DNA of 58,574 nucleotides from NCBI RefSeq assembly GCF_024437745.1, contig NZ_JANFNY010000030.1:1-58574 (forward strand), given 5' to 3'. The notes under the pieces were generated by a model. The model was given only the letters and a program-made list of their open reading frames with translations, ran no database searches and had not been told where the DNA came from. Positions 16,184 to 25,959 of the stretch are shown one piece after another (within the stretch, counting starts at the first letter, position 1; every line of letters starts with the position of its first letter). This DNA is from Roseomonas sp. GC11. Lineage in GTDB: Bacteria; Pseudomonadota; Alphaproteobacteria; Acetobacterales; Acetobacteraceae. Made by a program: the position numbers and the translations under genes.

Positions 16184-18694
16184 ATGACTCACGCCCGCCG
16201 CCCTTCCCGCCGCCTTGGTTGGACGCTGCGTGCCGCGCTGCTTGGCAGCGTGACGCTGCTGGCCCTTCCGGCCGGGCAGGCCCTTTCCCAGACCGGGTCT
16301 TCCGCGCAGGTGGCCAGCTATGATGTTCCCGCCGGCCCCCTTGCCGGTGCGCTGAACCGCTTTGCCCAGCAATCCGGCATTACCCTCTCCTTCACCGCGG
16401 CGCAGGTGGCGGAACTGCGCAGCCCGGGGCTGCGCGGCCAGTCCAGCATCGAGGGCGGCTTCGTGCGCCTGCTCTCCGGCACCGGGCTGGAGGCCGTCTC
16501 GCGGGATGGCGTGATCTACACACTGCGCGGCGTGGCGCCCGCGCCGCGGGCGGAGGCGCCGGCGGCGGATGGTACCCTGGTCCTCGCGGAGGTCAGCGTC
16601 GTTGCCACGGCGGAGCAGGAGTTGAAGCAGGCACCGGGCGTCTCGGTCATCACCGGCGAGGATATCCGGCGCATGCCGCCGGCCAACGACATCTCCGAGA
16701 TCATCCGCACCATGCCGGGCGTGAACCTCACCGGCAATTCCTCCTCCGGCCAGTATGGCAACAACCGGCAGATCGACCTGCGCGGCATGGGGCCGGAGAA
16801 CACGCTGATCCTGATCGACGGCAAGCCGGTGCGCAGCCGCAACTCGGTGCGCATGGGCCGCAGTGGTGAGCGCAACACGCGCGGCGATTCCAACTGGGTG
16901 CCCGCGGATGCGATTGAGCGGATCGAGGTGATCCGCGGCCCGGCGGCGGCGCGTTATGGCTCGGGGGCAGCGGGCGGTGTCGTCAACATCATCACGAAGC
17001 CGCCGACCGACGAACTGCATGGCTCCGTCACGCTCTATACCCTTCAGCCTGAGGATGACCGTGAGGGCGATGGCCGCCGCGTGACGCTGAACCTCTCCGG
17101 CCCGACCACCCTGCCGGGCCTGAGCTTCCGCGCCTATGGCAATTTCAACCGCACCGATGCCGACAGCCTGGAACTGAACCGCGCCGCCGGCAATACCGCT
17201 GCGGGCAATACGCCGCCCGCCGGGCGCGAGGGTGTCGAGAACCGCGACCTCAATGGCCTGCTGCGCTGGGACCTCAATCCGCAGCATGTCGTGGAACTGG
17301 AACTGGGCTACAGCCGCCAGGGCAATATCTATGCCGGGGACCGGGCTGTGAACAGCGCGGGCAGTGCGCTGCTCACCCAGCTCGCGAGCGATGGCGCCGA
17401 GACCAATATCATGACGCGCAGCACGGCCTCGCTGCAGCATCGTGGCGAATGGGGCTGGGCGGATTCGCGTCTGCTCTTCCAGTATGAAGGCACCAGCAAC
17501 AAGCGGCTGAATGAAGGCTTGGCGGGCAGCCCTGAGGGTAGCATCAACACCGCGACCGGCTATTCCACCTCGACCCTGAACAATTATTCGGCCAGTGGTG
17601 AACTGAATATCCCGCTGGACTTCGTCGCACCGCAGCGCCTGACCCTCGGCGCCGAATTCCTCAGGGAAAATCTCAACGACCCCTATTCGATGACCCAGTC
17701 CCTGGCCAATGGCGGCGTGCTGCCCGGCCTGAGCACGGGCACGCGCCCCGGCAGCGCCAGCGCCGAGACCTATTCGGCCTTTGTCGAGGACAATATCTAC
17801 GCCACCTCGCGGCTTGTGCTGACGCCGGGTGTCCGCTTCGACAACCACAGCCAGTTTGGTTCGAACTGGAGCCCGTCGCTGAATGCCTCCTACGAGTTGT
17901 TTGACGGCTTCTCGATCAAGGGCGGCATCGCGCGCGCCTTCAAGGCGCCCAACCTCTACCAGTCCAACCCGAACTTCGTTTACTACACGATGGGCAATGG
18001 CTGCCCCAACGGCTATGCCAGCCTGGGCGCGGGCTGCTATGTGCAGGGCAATGCGGATCTCCGCGCCGAAACCAGCCTGAACAAGGAAATCGGCCTGTCC
18101 TACAACAAGGACGGTTTCAGCAGCAGCCTCACCTATTTCCACAACGACTATCACGACAAAATCGTCGCCGGCCTGATCCCGGTGGGCCAGACCTCGGCCA
18201 ATGGCCGCATCCTGCGCTGGGAGAATACGCCGGAAGCCATCATCCAGGGGATCGAGGGCAATATCCTCATCCCGCTGCGCGAGAGCCTCTCCTGGAACAC
18301 CAACTTCACCTACATGATCGAGAGCAAGGACAAGACCACCGGTCAGCCGCTCTCCCTGGTGCCGGAATACACCATCAACACCACGCTGGACTGGCAGGCG
18401 CGTGACGATCTCTCCTTCCGCCTTGGCGTGACGCATTACGGCCGGCAGGAGGCGCGCACGGTGAGCATGACGGGCTTCGCCAACACGGGCGACGCGCTGC
18501 GCGAGCGCAAGCCCTATTCGCTCGTCGATGTCAGCGCCACCTATGACATCAACACCTCCACGCGGCTGACCGCGGGCATCAGCAACCTCTTCGACCAGCA
18601 ACTCTTCCGCGAGGCGACCTCCAGTGCCGCCGGCGCCAACACCTACAACGAGCCGGGCCGCGCCTATTTCGTCAGCCTGACCGCGAGCTTCTGA
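16184..18694 (+). CDS. FepA-like TonB-dependent ferric-siderophore receptor with STN domain
   Basis: An 836-residue outer-membrane receptor. A signal peptide (about 1-35) is followed by an STN domain (about 45-115, PLAGALNRFAQQSGITL), a TonB-box-like LAEVSVVAT and a plug with LRGMGPENTLILIDGKPV and ERIEVIRGPAAARYGSGA. The plug motif RNSVRMGRSGERNTRGDSNW is typical of the FepA/PfeA catecholate-siderophore group. The barrel contains GISNLFDQQLFRE and ends in Phe. It should import a ferric catecholate and signal through the adjacent FecR and sigma factor. Most FepA proteins lack an STN domain, so this is a signalling version. Confidence 0.92.
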   Translation: MTHARRPSRRLGWTLRAALLGSVTLLALPAGQALSQTGSSAQVASYDVPAGPLAGALNRFAQQSGITLSFTAAQVAELRSPGLRGQSSIEGGFVRLLSGTGLEAVSRDGVIYTLRGVAPAPRAEAPAADGTLVLAEVSVVATAEQELKQAPGVSVITGEDIRRMPPANDISEIIRTMPGVNLTGNSSSGQYGNNRQIDLRGMGPENTLILIDGKPVRSRNSVRMGRSGERNTRGDSNWVPADAIERIEVIRGPAAARYGSGAAGGVVNIITKPPTDELHGSVTLYTLQPEDDREGDGRRVTLNLSGPTTLPGLSFRAYGNFNRTDADSLELNRAAGNTAAGNTPPAGREGVENRDLNGLLRWDLNPQHVVELELGYSRQGNIYAGDRAVNSAGSALLTQLASDGAETNIMTRSTASLQHRGEWGWADSRLLFQYEGTSNKRLNEGLAGSPEGSINTATGYSTSTLNNYSASGELNIPLDFVAPQRLTLGAEFLRENLNDPYSMTQSLANGGVLPGLSTGTRPGSASAETYSAFVEDNIYATSRLVLTPGVRFDNHSQFGSNWSPSLNASYELFDGFSIKGGIARAFKAPNLYQSNPNFVYYTMGNGCPNGYASLGAGCYVQGNADLRAETSLNKEIGLSYNKDGFSSSLTYFHNDYHDKIVAGLIPVGQTSANGRILRWENTPEAIIQGIEGNILIPLRESLSWNTNFTYMIESKDKTTGQPLSLVPEYTINTTLDWQARDDLSFRLGVTHYGRQEARTVSMTGFANTGDALRERKPYSLVDVSATYDINTSTRLTAGISNLFDQQLFREATSSAAGANTYNEPGRAYFVSLTASF

Positions 18695-18756
18695 CCTGAC
18701 CAACGCCAGGCGGGCGCTGCAGCACCCGCCCCCCTTCCTCCGCGAGGAACGACCCT

Positions 18757-20169
18757 ATGCCCCGTTTCGCCTCCCGCCTGCGCCACGCCCTGCCGGGCCT
18801 GGCCATCACTGGTTCGCTGCTGCTGGGCGGCCTGGCCGCGCAGGCCCAGCCGCTCTTCGGCCCTCTCGATGCCACCGCCAGTCCGCAACTCCGTTTCAGC
18901 GCCGCCGGGCAGGGACAGCAGCCCATCCATGCCGGAGCGGAGGTCGCCATCGCCGGGCAGGGCTTCCGCCCAGGCCAGCCGGTGACGCTGCTCTACGGCA
19001 CCACGGCGCTGCCGGGCGGCGCGCTGGTGGCCGATGCGCAGGGCAAGGTGGCCGCCACGTTGAAGCTGCCCGCCGATGCGGTGGCCGGCAACCATCCCAT
19101 CCTCGTCATCACCCAGGCGCCCTACAGCGCCAGCCTGGCCACGCTGAAGATTTCGCCGCAGATCCCGCTCTCCGGCCAAGCCGGCTATGAGTTGAGCGAG
19201 GCGCGGGTGGCACGGGGCCTCTACCAGTCCGCCTACAGCGCGCGCAGCCATGCGCTCTTCGTCACCTCCGCCGTGGGCCGCCCGCCGGTGCGCCAGTCCG
19301 AATTGCTGCGGCTGGACGCGGACAGCCTTGCCATCACCGCGCGCGTCACGCCGCAGGCGGCGCCCGCGCGCGCCAATGCCGAGGGTGGTGTCCATGCCGT
19401 CTATGGTATCGGCGTCGATGACGCGAACGGCACGGTCTGGGTGACCAACTCGCGGCAGGACACCGTGGCCGTCTACCGCCAGTCCGATCTCGCCCTGGTC
19501 CGGCAGTTTCCGCCCGGCACGGTGAGTCATGCGCGCGACGTGGTGGTGGATGCGGTGGCCGGCAAGGCCTATGCCAGTGCCACCTTCAAACCTGAGGTGG
19601 TGGTGTTCGACACCCGCGCGCCAGAGGTCGCGGGCCGCATCGAGATCGCCACGCGCCAGCGCGGCGCCACCTTCTCCGCCGCCAGCCTCTCGCTCGATGC
19701 CGCGGCGGGGCGGCTCTATGTCGTCAGCAACAGCACCAGCGAGGTGGCGGTCATCGACACGCGCGCCGGCCGCGTCGAGAAGGTCTTCCCCGTGCCGGGC
19801 GCGCGCGGCACGATCGGCGTCGCGCATGATCCGCAGACGGGGCGCATCTTCGTCGCGGCCCAGGGCAGCGACAACCTCGTGGTGCTCGATGGCGCCAGTG
19901 GCGCGGTGCTGGCCGATACGCCGGTGGGCGCCGGCGCGCTGAATGTGGTGTTCGACCCGCAGCGTCGCCGCGCCTATGTCGCCAGCCGTGGCGCCGGGAC
20001 GGTGACGGTGCTCGACGCCGATGGCCGGATCCTGGCCAATCTCGGCCCCGCTCCGCTGGCCAACCATGTCGCCGCCGGCAAGGATGGCACGATCTTCGCC
20101 GTGGACAAGTCGGCCAATGCCCGCGGCGAGGAAGGTGACACGCTGCTGCGCATCCGCCCGCGCTCCTGA
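18757..20169 (+). CDS. YncE-family beta-propeller protein, periplasmic
   Basis: A 470-residue protein with a signal peptide (about 1-32, ending AQAQ). An Ig-like/bacterial surface segment (about 45-135) precedes a seven-bladed YVTN/NHL-type propeller (about 150-465) with repeated blades such as GRLYVVSNSTSEVAVIDT, GRIFVAAQGSDNLVVLDG and RRAYVASRGAGTVTVLDA. YncE-type proteins often lie next to TonB-dependent receptors, and this one follows the fepA-like gene by 62 bases. A role in siderophore handling is likely but unproven. Confidence 0.82.
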   Translation: MPRFASRLRHALPGLAITGSLLLGGLAAQAQPLFGPLDATASPQLRFSAAGQGQQPIHAGAEVAIAGQGFRPGQPVTLLYGTTALPGGALVADAQGKVAATLKLPADAVAGNHPILVITQAPYSASLATLKISPQIPLSGQAGYELSEARVARGLYQSAYSARSHALFVTSAVGRPPVRQSELLRLDADSLAITARVTPQAAPARANAEGGVHAVYGIGVDDANGTVWVTNSRQDTVAVYRQSDLALVRQFPPGTVSHARDVVVDAVAGKAYASATFKPEVVVFDTRAPEVAGRIEIATRQRGATFSAASLSLDAAAGRLYVVSNSTSEVAVIDTRAGRVEKVFPVPGARGTIGVAHDPQTGRIFVAAQGSDNLVVLDGASGAVLADTPVGAGALNVVFDPQRRRAYVASRGAGTVTVLDADGRILANLGPAPLANHVAAGKDGTIFAVDKSANARGEEGDTLLRIRPRS

Positions 20170-20186
20170 GCGCGGCCTTCCCTTTC

Positions 20187-20212
20187 CCGGCCCGGGCGCG
20201 CGCCCGGGCCGG
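20187..20212 (+). terminator. perfect 26-base palindrome after the YncE gene
   Basis: A 13+13-base perfect GC palindrome 17 bases after the yncE-type stop, followed by CTCTTCC. It is a very strong hairpin and probably reduces transcription into the methyltransferase gene, though a classic U-tract is lacking. Confidence 0.6.
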
Positions 20213-20257
20213 CTCTTCCGGCATTGCGGGGCGGCCCCGCGCGAGGTGATCAGCTCC

Positions 20258-21694
20258 ATGGATGGCTATATCAGCGACGTCGCTTATCCGGCGTTGTTCC
20301 ACCGCGAGATGACCCCCGCCTGGATCGATGCCGTGGCCCGCGCGCTGGGCTGCGCCGCGCCCGACATTGCGGCCCCCTTCCGCTGGTGCGAACTGGGCTG
20401 TGGCGCCGGGCTGAACAGCCTGGTCTCCGCCGCGACCTGCCCGCAGGGCGACTTCCTGGCGGTGGACATGGATGCGGCGCAGATCGGTGAGGCCCGGCGC
20501 ATCGCCGCCGCCGCGGCCCTATCCAACATCACCTTCCTCCAGGCGGGCTTCGAGGAGCTCGCGGCGCTGCCCGCGGAGCCGCTAGGCTGCTTCGACATCA
20601 TCGTCACGCATGGCGTGCTGTCCTGGATTTCACCTGCGCAGCGCGCGGCACTCCACCGTTTCATCGACCGCTGCCTGAAGCCCGGTGGCCTCGTCTATGT
20701 GCATTACATGGCGCAGCCGGGCATGGCGGCGGCGGCATCGGCCCAGCACCTCGTCAGGTACCATGCCAGCATGCGCCCGGGTGGCTCCGCCACGCGCGCG
20801 GCGGAGGCGCTGGCCTTCCTGCGGAGCCTGTCCGAGGCCGGGGCGGGTTTCTTCACAGCCCATCCACAGGAGCGCCAGCGGCTGGAGGCTGCCACGCGCA
20901 TGCCGCCCGCCGCCCTGGCGCATGAATGGCTGACAGAGCATTGGGAGCCATTCCACGTCGCCAGGGTGATGGAGGATTTTGCCGCGCTGGGCTGCCTCTA
21001 TCGCGGCAGCGCGACGCCGCTTGACAATATCGATGCCGCCAGCCTGCCGCAGGGGGCGCGCCGCAGCCTGGTCGGCGTGGCGGACCCGGCCCTGGCGGAG
21101 ACGCTGCGCGACTTCGCCCGCAACCAGTCGCTGCGGCGGGATCTCTATCAGCGTGGCGGCTCGCCGCTTTCCTCCGCGCAGCACGCCCTGGCGCTGGAGC
21201 AGCTGGCCGTGACCCTGCTCCCTGGGGCGCCCTCGGGGGAGGGGGATCTCACCTTTGAGACGCCGGGCGGGCCCGTGATCGGTGAGGCTGCGCTGTTTGG
21301 CCCCCTCCTGCGGGCGCTGCAGGGCGGGCCGCGCAGCCTGGGCGAACTCGCGCGCCTGCCCGGGTTTTCTCCGCACCCGTCCCAGTTGAACCAGGCGGTA
21401 CAGATGCTGCTCTGGAGCGGCTGTCTGCACCCCGTGGCGCGCCCGCTGCCCGACCCGGCCCCCGGCTGGCGGTTGAACCACCAACTCGCGGCGCGGCCCG
21501 ACGCCGGCTGGTTGGCGGCCCCGGCGCTTGGCACCGCCCTGCCGGCCACGGCGACGGAGATCGCTCTGGCGCGTGCTGTTCTGGAGGGGGGCGGGGAGGC
21601 GCCGCCTGTCATGGCGCGGGCAAAGCGGGACTGGTGGGTGGCCTGTGGCGCCCTGCCCACGGGGAGAGCGGCAGGGCCTGTAAATGGGGGATAA
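20258..21694 (+). CDS. SAM-dependent methyltransferase with PKMT-type regulatory region
   Basis: A 478-residue protein. The N-terminal class I fold has motif I CELGCGAG (about 44-51), an acidic loop DMDAAQIGEA and VTHGVLSWI. The middle and C-terminal parts (DFAALGCLYRGSATPLDN, then LRDFARNQSLRRDLYQRG) fit the methyltransferase regulatory domain found in bacterial protein-lysine methyltransferases of the rickettsial PKMT type, which act on outer-membrane proteins. ATG 20258 is chosen because it begins at the conserved DGYISDVAYP; the frame is open to 20021 but that part overlaps the YncE gene. The 3' end shows no conserved partner. Confidence 0.78.
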   Translation: MDGYISDVAYPALFHREMTPAWIDAVARALGCAAPDIAAPFRWCELGCGAGLNSLVSAATCPQGDFLAVDMDAAQIGEARRIAAAAALSNITFLQAGFEELAALPAEPLGCFDIIVTHGVLSWISPAQRAALHRFIDRCLKPGGLVYVHYMAQPGMAAAASAQHLVRYHASMRPGGSATRAAEALAFLRSLSEAGAGFFTAHPQERQRLEAATRMPPAALAHEWLTEHWEPFHVARVMEDFAALGCLYRGSATPLDNIDAASLPQGARRSLVGVADPALAETLRDFARNQSLRRDLYQRGGSPLSSAQHALALEQLAVTLLPGAPSGEGDLTFETPGGPVIGEAALFGPLLRALQGGPRSLGELARLPGFSPHPSQLNQAVQMLLWSGCLHPVARPLPDPAPGWRLNHQLAARPDAGWLAAPALGTALPATATEIALARAVLEGGGEAPPVMARAKRDWWVACGALPTGRAAGPVNGG

Positions 21695-21739
21695 ATATTT
21701 GATTTAATGGTTTTGGCGTGATTGACTTGGTGATTGTAG

Positions 21740-22345
21740 ATTATGGCTGCCGGGCGCTGTAGCGCGGTGAAGCCAGGCCCGAGCCCCACCGGCCCGAGGA
21801 TCAGCGTGATCTGGCTGCTGAAGCCACGATACGGCAATGCCGGCATGCCCGGGTGTGAGATCGGCCCAGCCGGTGACCGAGGTGCCCGCCGGACCACCAG
21901 TTCGGGCGGTTCCTGCGCGAAGGGTGCTGCTGTCAGGCGCGGGTCATCGGGGCGGCATGCCGTCAGCCCGATGCCGTGCTGGCTGGCAAGGACGCGTGCG
22001 ATGGCCTCATCGTCGGGGGCGAACGGTGCCGTACTACCGGCCCACGCGGCCCGGCGTGAGCAGCCCACCACTGCCGTCGGTTTCGTCCTGCATGGCCAGG
22101 CGCGCGGCCAGACGCTGGGCGACACGCTCGATCTCGGCTCAGTAGTTGTGCAAGGCGCGCCCGGCGTGTGTCACCTCCACCAACTGCGGCCAGCGGATCA
22201 GCAGATGGCCGCACTGTGCTTCGAGCGCGCGGATGTGCGGGCTGATGGCAGCCTGGGCCAGGTTCAGCTGTCGTGCCGCGCGGGTGAAGCTGTCGAATTC
22301 TGCGGTGGCTGTGAAGGAATGGAGCCATTCCAGCTGTGCCATCAT
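21740..22345 (-). pseudogene. LysR-family regulator, decayed
   Basis: An intact N-terminal HTH reads from 22345: LEWLHSFTATAEFDSFTRAARQLNLAQAAISPHIRALE, a LysR signature. The frame stops after ALHNY at 22139. LysR-like residues continue in another frame (QHGIGLTACRPDD, GPVGLGPGFTALQRP), so frameshifts have destroyed the effector domain. It is divergent from the VOC gene, the usual place for its regulator. Confidence 0.75.
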
Positions 22346-22351
22346 GATTGC

Positions 22352-22366
22352 TTATCAATCTGATAA
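22352..22366. promoter_or_regulatory. LysR-type operator palindrome
   Basis: TTATCA-ATC-TGATAA, a perfect 6+3+6 inverted repeat in the 93-base gap between the divergent LysR remnant and the VOC gene. It fits a T-N11-A LysR box. Confidence 0.55.
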
Positions 22367-22438
22367 CAGGCGGTGTATTTTTATTATATTGGGTGGCGTC
22401 TATCTCCAGGGATCCATTTTCTCCGGAGTTTGTACGCC

Positions 22439-22939
22439 ATGCTGAGCCCCTATCCGCGCAGCTTCTCGCATATCGGCCTTTCCGTGCCCGATCTCGACGC
22501 CGCTGTGGCCTTCTACACCGGGGTTATGGGCTGGTACCTCATCATGCCGCCCACCACGATCACCGAGGACGGCAGCGCCATCGGCGTGATGTGCTCGGAT
22601 GTCTTCGGCCCTGGCTGGGGCAGTTTCCGCATCGCGCATCTCTCAACGGGCGACCGTGTCGGCGTCGATATATTTGAATTCCGTAACGCCGAGAGGCGCG
22701 AGGCCAATTTCGAGTACTGGAAGTCCGGTGTGTTCCATTTCTGCGTGCAGGACCCGGACGTCGAGGGGCTGGCCGCGCGCATCGTGGCGGCCGGTGGCAG
22801 GCAGCGCATGCCGGTGCGCGAATACTTCCCCGGCGGCAAGCCCTACCGCATGGTCTATATGGAAGACCCCTTTGGCAACATTCTTGAGATCTACAGCCAC
22901 AGCTACGAGTTGACCTACTCGGCTGGGGCCTATGCCTGA
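22439..22939 (+). CDS. VOC-superfamily (glyoxalase/dioxygenase-fold) enzyme
   Basis: A 166-residue single VOC-fold protein. FSHIGLSVPDLDAAVAFYTGVMGW gives the first beta-alpha module with the first metal His; GVFHFCVQDPDV gives another His and MEDPFGNILEIYSHSYE supplies the final Glu. These fit a metal-dependent lyase or dioxygenase; the substrate cannot be told. ATG 22439 follows GGAG by 11 bases. It is divergent from the broken LysR gene and overlaps a truncated oxidoreductase gene by 8 bases, so a small two-gene operon has been damaged. Confidence 0.8.
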   Translation: MLSPYPRSFSHIGLSVPDLDAAVAFYTGVMGWYLIMPPTTITEDGSAIGVMCSDVFGPGWGSFRIAHLSTGDRVGVDIFEFRNAERREANFEYWKSGVFHFCVQDPDVEGLAARIVAAGGRQRMPVREYFPGGKPYRMVYMEDPFGNILEIYSHSYELTYSAGAYA

Positions 22940-23090
22940 GCGCCTGAATCTGACCTGGACCTGGCAGGCTGATCTGCCCCCTGGCTCTGCGCCTGGCCGA
23001 GCAGCCTCCACGCGCGCCCGAACCCGGCACGGCGCTGGTGCGCAACGCCGCGATCGGGCTCAACCCCGCCGACTGGGCAGACGCTGCGCG
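22932..23090 (+). pseudogene. N-terminal stub of a zinc-type alcohol dehydrogenase/quinone oxidoreductase
   Basis: The frame begins with [16 protein letters not shown] at 22932 and, after a one-base shift at the C-run near 22976-22980, continues as [20 protein letters not shown] then [11 protein letters not shown]. That is the start of the medium-chain dehydrogenase fold (PxPG-x2-LVRxxAxGLNPxDW). After NPADW the sequence passes into IS3 OrfA. The gene was cut by the insertion. Confidence 0.65.
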
Positions 23091-23640
23091 GCTGGGGGTG
23101 AAGCAGGCCGAGCGCGACCAGGGGTTGCGGCCTGGCCCCACCAGCGCGAAGGGGGAGCGGATCAAGGCCCTGGAGCGCGAGAACCGCGAGTTGCGGCAGG
23201 CCAATGAGATCCTGCGCAAGGCGTCGGCGTATTTTGCGATGGTGGAACTCGACCGCTGCTCGAAGCCATGATCGCCTTCATCGACGCTCACCGCGAGGCC
23301 TGCGGGATCGAGCCGTCCGTCGGGAGCGTTGGCGATTCCTACGACAACACGCTCGCTGAGACGGTGATCAGGCTGTTCAAGGCCGAGGTTATCCGCCGCC
23401 GCGGCATGTGGTGGTCGCTGGCAGCCGTTGAATACGCCACCCTCGCGTGGGTGCCTTGGTTCAAGAACCATCGCCTCCTCGTGCCGATCGGAAACATCCC
23501 TCACGCCGAAGCGAGGCGCGTTACTATGCTACGGGGGATACACCAGCCCTGGCCGCTTAACCCAAACCAACCAGCCTCTGGCAACCCGGGGCGGTTCAAT
23601 CCGTCTCACCGGCTGAGTATCCTTACGGTGCGCAATGCTA
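23091..23640 (+). pseudogene. IS3-family element with internally deleted transposase
   Basis: OrfA is represented only by its C-terminal half ([14 protein letters not shown], then [20 protein letters not shown], the leucine-zipper end) up to 23271. OrfB starts normally at 23268 ([16 protein letters not shown]) and after 16 codons jumps to its last part, SVGSVGDSYDNTLAETV then WFKNHRLLVPIGNIPHAEA. About 200 codons of the catalytic core are missing. Confidence 0.85.
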
Positions 23641-24888
23641 CGCCGCAGTTGCGCGTGTTGCAGCGCTCGTCGGCAGGGCGAGCGTCAGTGCCCAGCAGAT
23701 TCCGAGCATCAGGGCGGAGCCGACCAAGCAGGCAGGGAGCCCTGCCCAGGCGTAGAGCAGGCCGGACATCAAGGTGCCGGCGAAGCGGCCGGCCGCGTTG
23801 GCAGCGTAGTAGAAACCCACATCCTCCGCCGCTTTCTCGCTGCCAGCGTAAGCCAGCACGAGATAGGAGTGCACCGAGGAGTTCACCGCGAAGAGGACGC
23901 CGAAGGCGCAAAGCCCCACCGGCACGAAGAAACCGGCCCCCGGCACGTCTCCGATCATCATCGCGGTAAGCACCGCGGGCACGGCAATCAACGCCAGGGA
24001 CCAGGCCCGCGCAGCAGGAACCTCCGCCGATAAACCGTCAGCACTGCGCCGGACGAAGGCCGGCGCAGCCGCCTGGACCACGCCGTAGCCGATCGTCCAC
24101 ACCGCGAGGAAGCCGCCCACCATGGTGAAGGTCCAGCCCGACGCGTAGAGAAAGACCGGCAGGCCAACGACGAACCAGACATCGCGCGCGCCGAACAGGA
24201 AGACGCGCGCGGCGGCTATCAGGTTCACGCCACGGTTCCTCGAGAAGAGCTCCCGCGCGGTCTTCGACGCCTTCGCCCTCACCATCATCGGCGGAAGCGA
24301 GAGCGTCACGCCGGCGAGGATCACGCCCAACGCAGCCGCCATGGCCCACAGCGTGCCCTGGAAGCCCAGAACTTCCAACAGCAGGCCACCAAGGAAGAAG
24401 CCGAAGCCCTTCATGGCGTTCTTGCTGCCAGTGAAAAACGCGACCCACTTGAACAGGCGGCCGGACGTCTCGCCAGCGGTGAGCTTGATCGCGCTCTTGC
24501 TCGCCGTCTTGGTCAGATCCTTCGCAACCCCGCAGACGCCCTGCGCTGCGACCACCCAGGCGACTGAGAGGGTGGCCGACCAGTCGGGCGAGACCACCGA
24601 GAGCAGCAGGAATCCGGCAATTTGCGTGGTCAGCCCGACAGCCAGCATGCGCGCGATGCCGAACCGCGTCGCCAACCAGCCGCCGATCAGGTTCGCGCCT
24701 ATCCCTGTGCCCTCGTAGAGCAGGAAGAGGAAGGCGAGCGTGAAGGGCGAATAGCCGAGGCGGAAGAAGTGCAGCAGCACCAGCATCCGCAGCGCGCCGT
24801 CAGTCAGCGTGAATCCCCAATAGGCTGCGGTAACGATGGCGTAGTTGCGGGTCTCCGGGGAGGACGGGATGGGGGCGCTGCTGCTCAT
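23638..24888 (-). CDS. arsJ: ArsJ-family MFS efflux protein (organoarsenical export)
   Basis: A 416-residue, 11-12-helix MFS protein. The N-terminal half (NYAIVTAAYWGFTLTDGALR, GVAKDLTKTASKSAIK) and GSKNAMKGFGFFLGG are characteristic of ArsJ. ArsJ exports 1-arseno-3-phosphoglycerate made by the partner GAPDH; breakdown outside releases arsenate. The GAPDH gene lies 4 bases upstream, which is the diagnostic pairing. The stop is at the edge of the IS3 remnant, but the C-terminus looks complete. Confidence 0.93.
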   Translation of the reverse strand: MSSSAPIPSSPETRNYAIVTAAYWGFTLTDGALRMLVLLHFFRLGYSPFTLAFLFLLYEGTGIGANLIGGWLATRFGIARMLAVGLTTQIAGFLLLSVVSPDWSATLSVAWVVAAQGVCGVAKDLTKTASKSAIKLTAGETSGRLFKWVAFFTGSKNAMKGFGFFLGGLLLEVLGFQGTLWAMAAALGVILAGVTLSLPPMMVRAKASKTARELFSRNRGVNLIAAARVFLFGARDVWFVVGLPVFLYASGWTFTMVGGFLAVWTIGYGVVQAAAPAFVRRSADGLSAEVPAARAWSLALIAVPAVLTAMMIGDVPGAGFFVPVGLCAFGVLFAVNSSVHSYLVLAYAGSEKAAEDVGFYYAANAAGRFAGTLMSGLLYAWAGLPACLVGSALMLGICWALTLALPTSAATRATAA

Positions 24889-24892
24889 CCCG

Positions 24893-25936
24893 TCAGATCC
24901 CTGCCTCAGCCATGTGGCAGGCGAGGTCCACCATGCGGCAGGCGTAGCCCATCTCGTTGTCGTACCAGGCGTAGACCTTCAGCAGCGTGCCGTCGGTGAC
25001 CAGGGTGCTTGGCGCATCCACGATGGAACTGCGGGTATCGCGGGCGTAGTCCGCGCTGACCAGCGGCCGCGCCTCGTAGCCTAGGATCCCGGCGAGCGGC
25101 CCCGCGGCGGCGGCCTGGAACAGCGCGTTGACCTCCTCGGCCGAGGTCTCCCGCGCCATCTCGAAGACGCAGTCGGTCAGGCTGGCGTTCAGCACCGGGG
25201 CGCGTACCGCGTGGCCGTTCAGCTTGCCCTGCAACTCCGGGTAGATCAGGGCGATCGCGGTCGCGCTGCCCGTCGTGGTCGGCTGGAGCGAGAGCATCGC
25301 GGAGCGTGCCCGGCGCAGGTCCTTGTGCGGCGCATCCACCACCGCGTTGGTGTTGGTCGGGTCGTGGATTGTGGTGATCTGGCCGTGGCGGATACCGATT
25401 GCTTCGTGCACCACCTTCACTACTGGGGCGAGGCAATTCGTGGTGCAGGAGGCCGCGGTGACGATCGGGTGCCGCGCGGGGTTGTAGCGATGATGGTTCA
25501 CGCCAACGACCACGTTCAGCACGCTGTCGAACTTCACCGGCGCCGCCACGATCACCCGCTTCGCGCCGCGCTTCAGGTGACCCCCGATCGTCTCTGGGTC
25601 AAGGAACTTGCCGGTGCATTCCAGCACGACGTCGACACCCAGATCGCCCCAGGGAATCTCGGCGGGATGCGGCTGCTCGGAAAAGGAAAGGCGGCGATGG
25701 CCGATGCGGATGGCGTCCTTTCCTTCCGCGGCGATCGGCGCGCGCCAGCGGCCCTGCACACTGTCGAATTCGAGCAGGTGGGCGGTGGCCACAGCACCGC
25801 CCCTGATCTCGTTGAGGTGGACGACCTCCAGCCGGTTGCCCCGCCGGGGGTCCTCCTCCGGCCGCTCCGCCGCGCCGAGTGCGGCGCGCAGCGCCAGCCG
25901 CCCGATGCGGCCCATGCCGCTGATGCCAACCCTCAT
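24893..25936 (-). CDS. ArsJ-associated glyceraldehyde-3-phosphate dehydrogenase
   Basis: A 347-residue GAPDH. The NAD-binding start is [17 protein letters not shown]; the catalytic Cys lies in [10 protein letters not shown], with [24 protein letters not shown] and [11 protein letters not shown] downstream. It forms 1-arseno-3-phosphoglycerate from glyceraldehyde-3-phosphate and arsenate for export by ArsJ. Slight differences from housekeeping GAPDH, such as SLTDCVFEM, are typical of ars-linked forms. It lies 23 bases after the ArsR-ArsC gene in the same transcript. Confidence 0.93.
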   Translation of the reverse strand: MRVGISGMGRIGRLALRAALGAAERPEEDPRRGNRLEVVHLNEIRGGAVATAHLLEFDSVQGRWRAPIAAEGKDAIRIGHRRLSFSEQPHPAEIPWGDLGVDVVLECTGKFLDPETIGGHLKRGAKRVIVAAPVKFDSVLNVVVGVNHHRYNPARHPIVTAASCTTNCLAPVVKVVHEAIGIRHGQITTIHDPTNTNAVVDAPHKDLRRARSAMLSLQPTTTGSATAIALIYPELQGKLNGHAVRAPVLNASLTDCVFEMARETSAEEVNALFQAAAAGPLAGILGYEARPLVSADYARDTRSSIVDAPSTLVTDGTLLKVYAWYDNEMGYACRMVDLACHMAEAGI

Positions 25937-25959
25937 CCCAGTATTCCCGCTCTTGTCGG

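Noticed and set aside
16136-18703. 855-codon minus-strand open frame opposite the fepA-like gene
   Set aside because: Exact shadow of the receptor gene in the opposite strand, without motifs.
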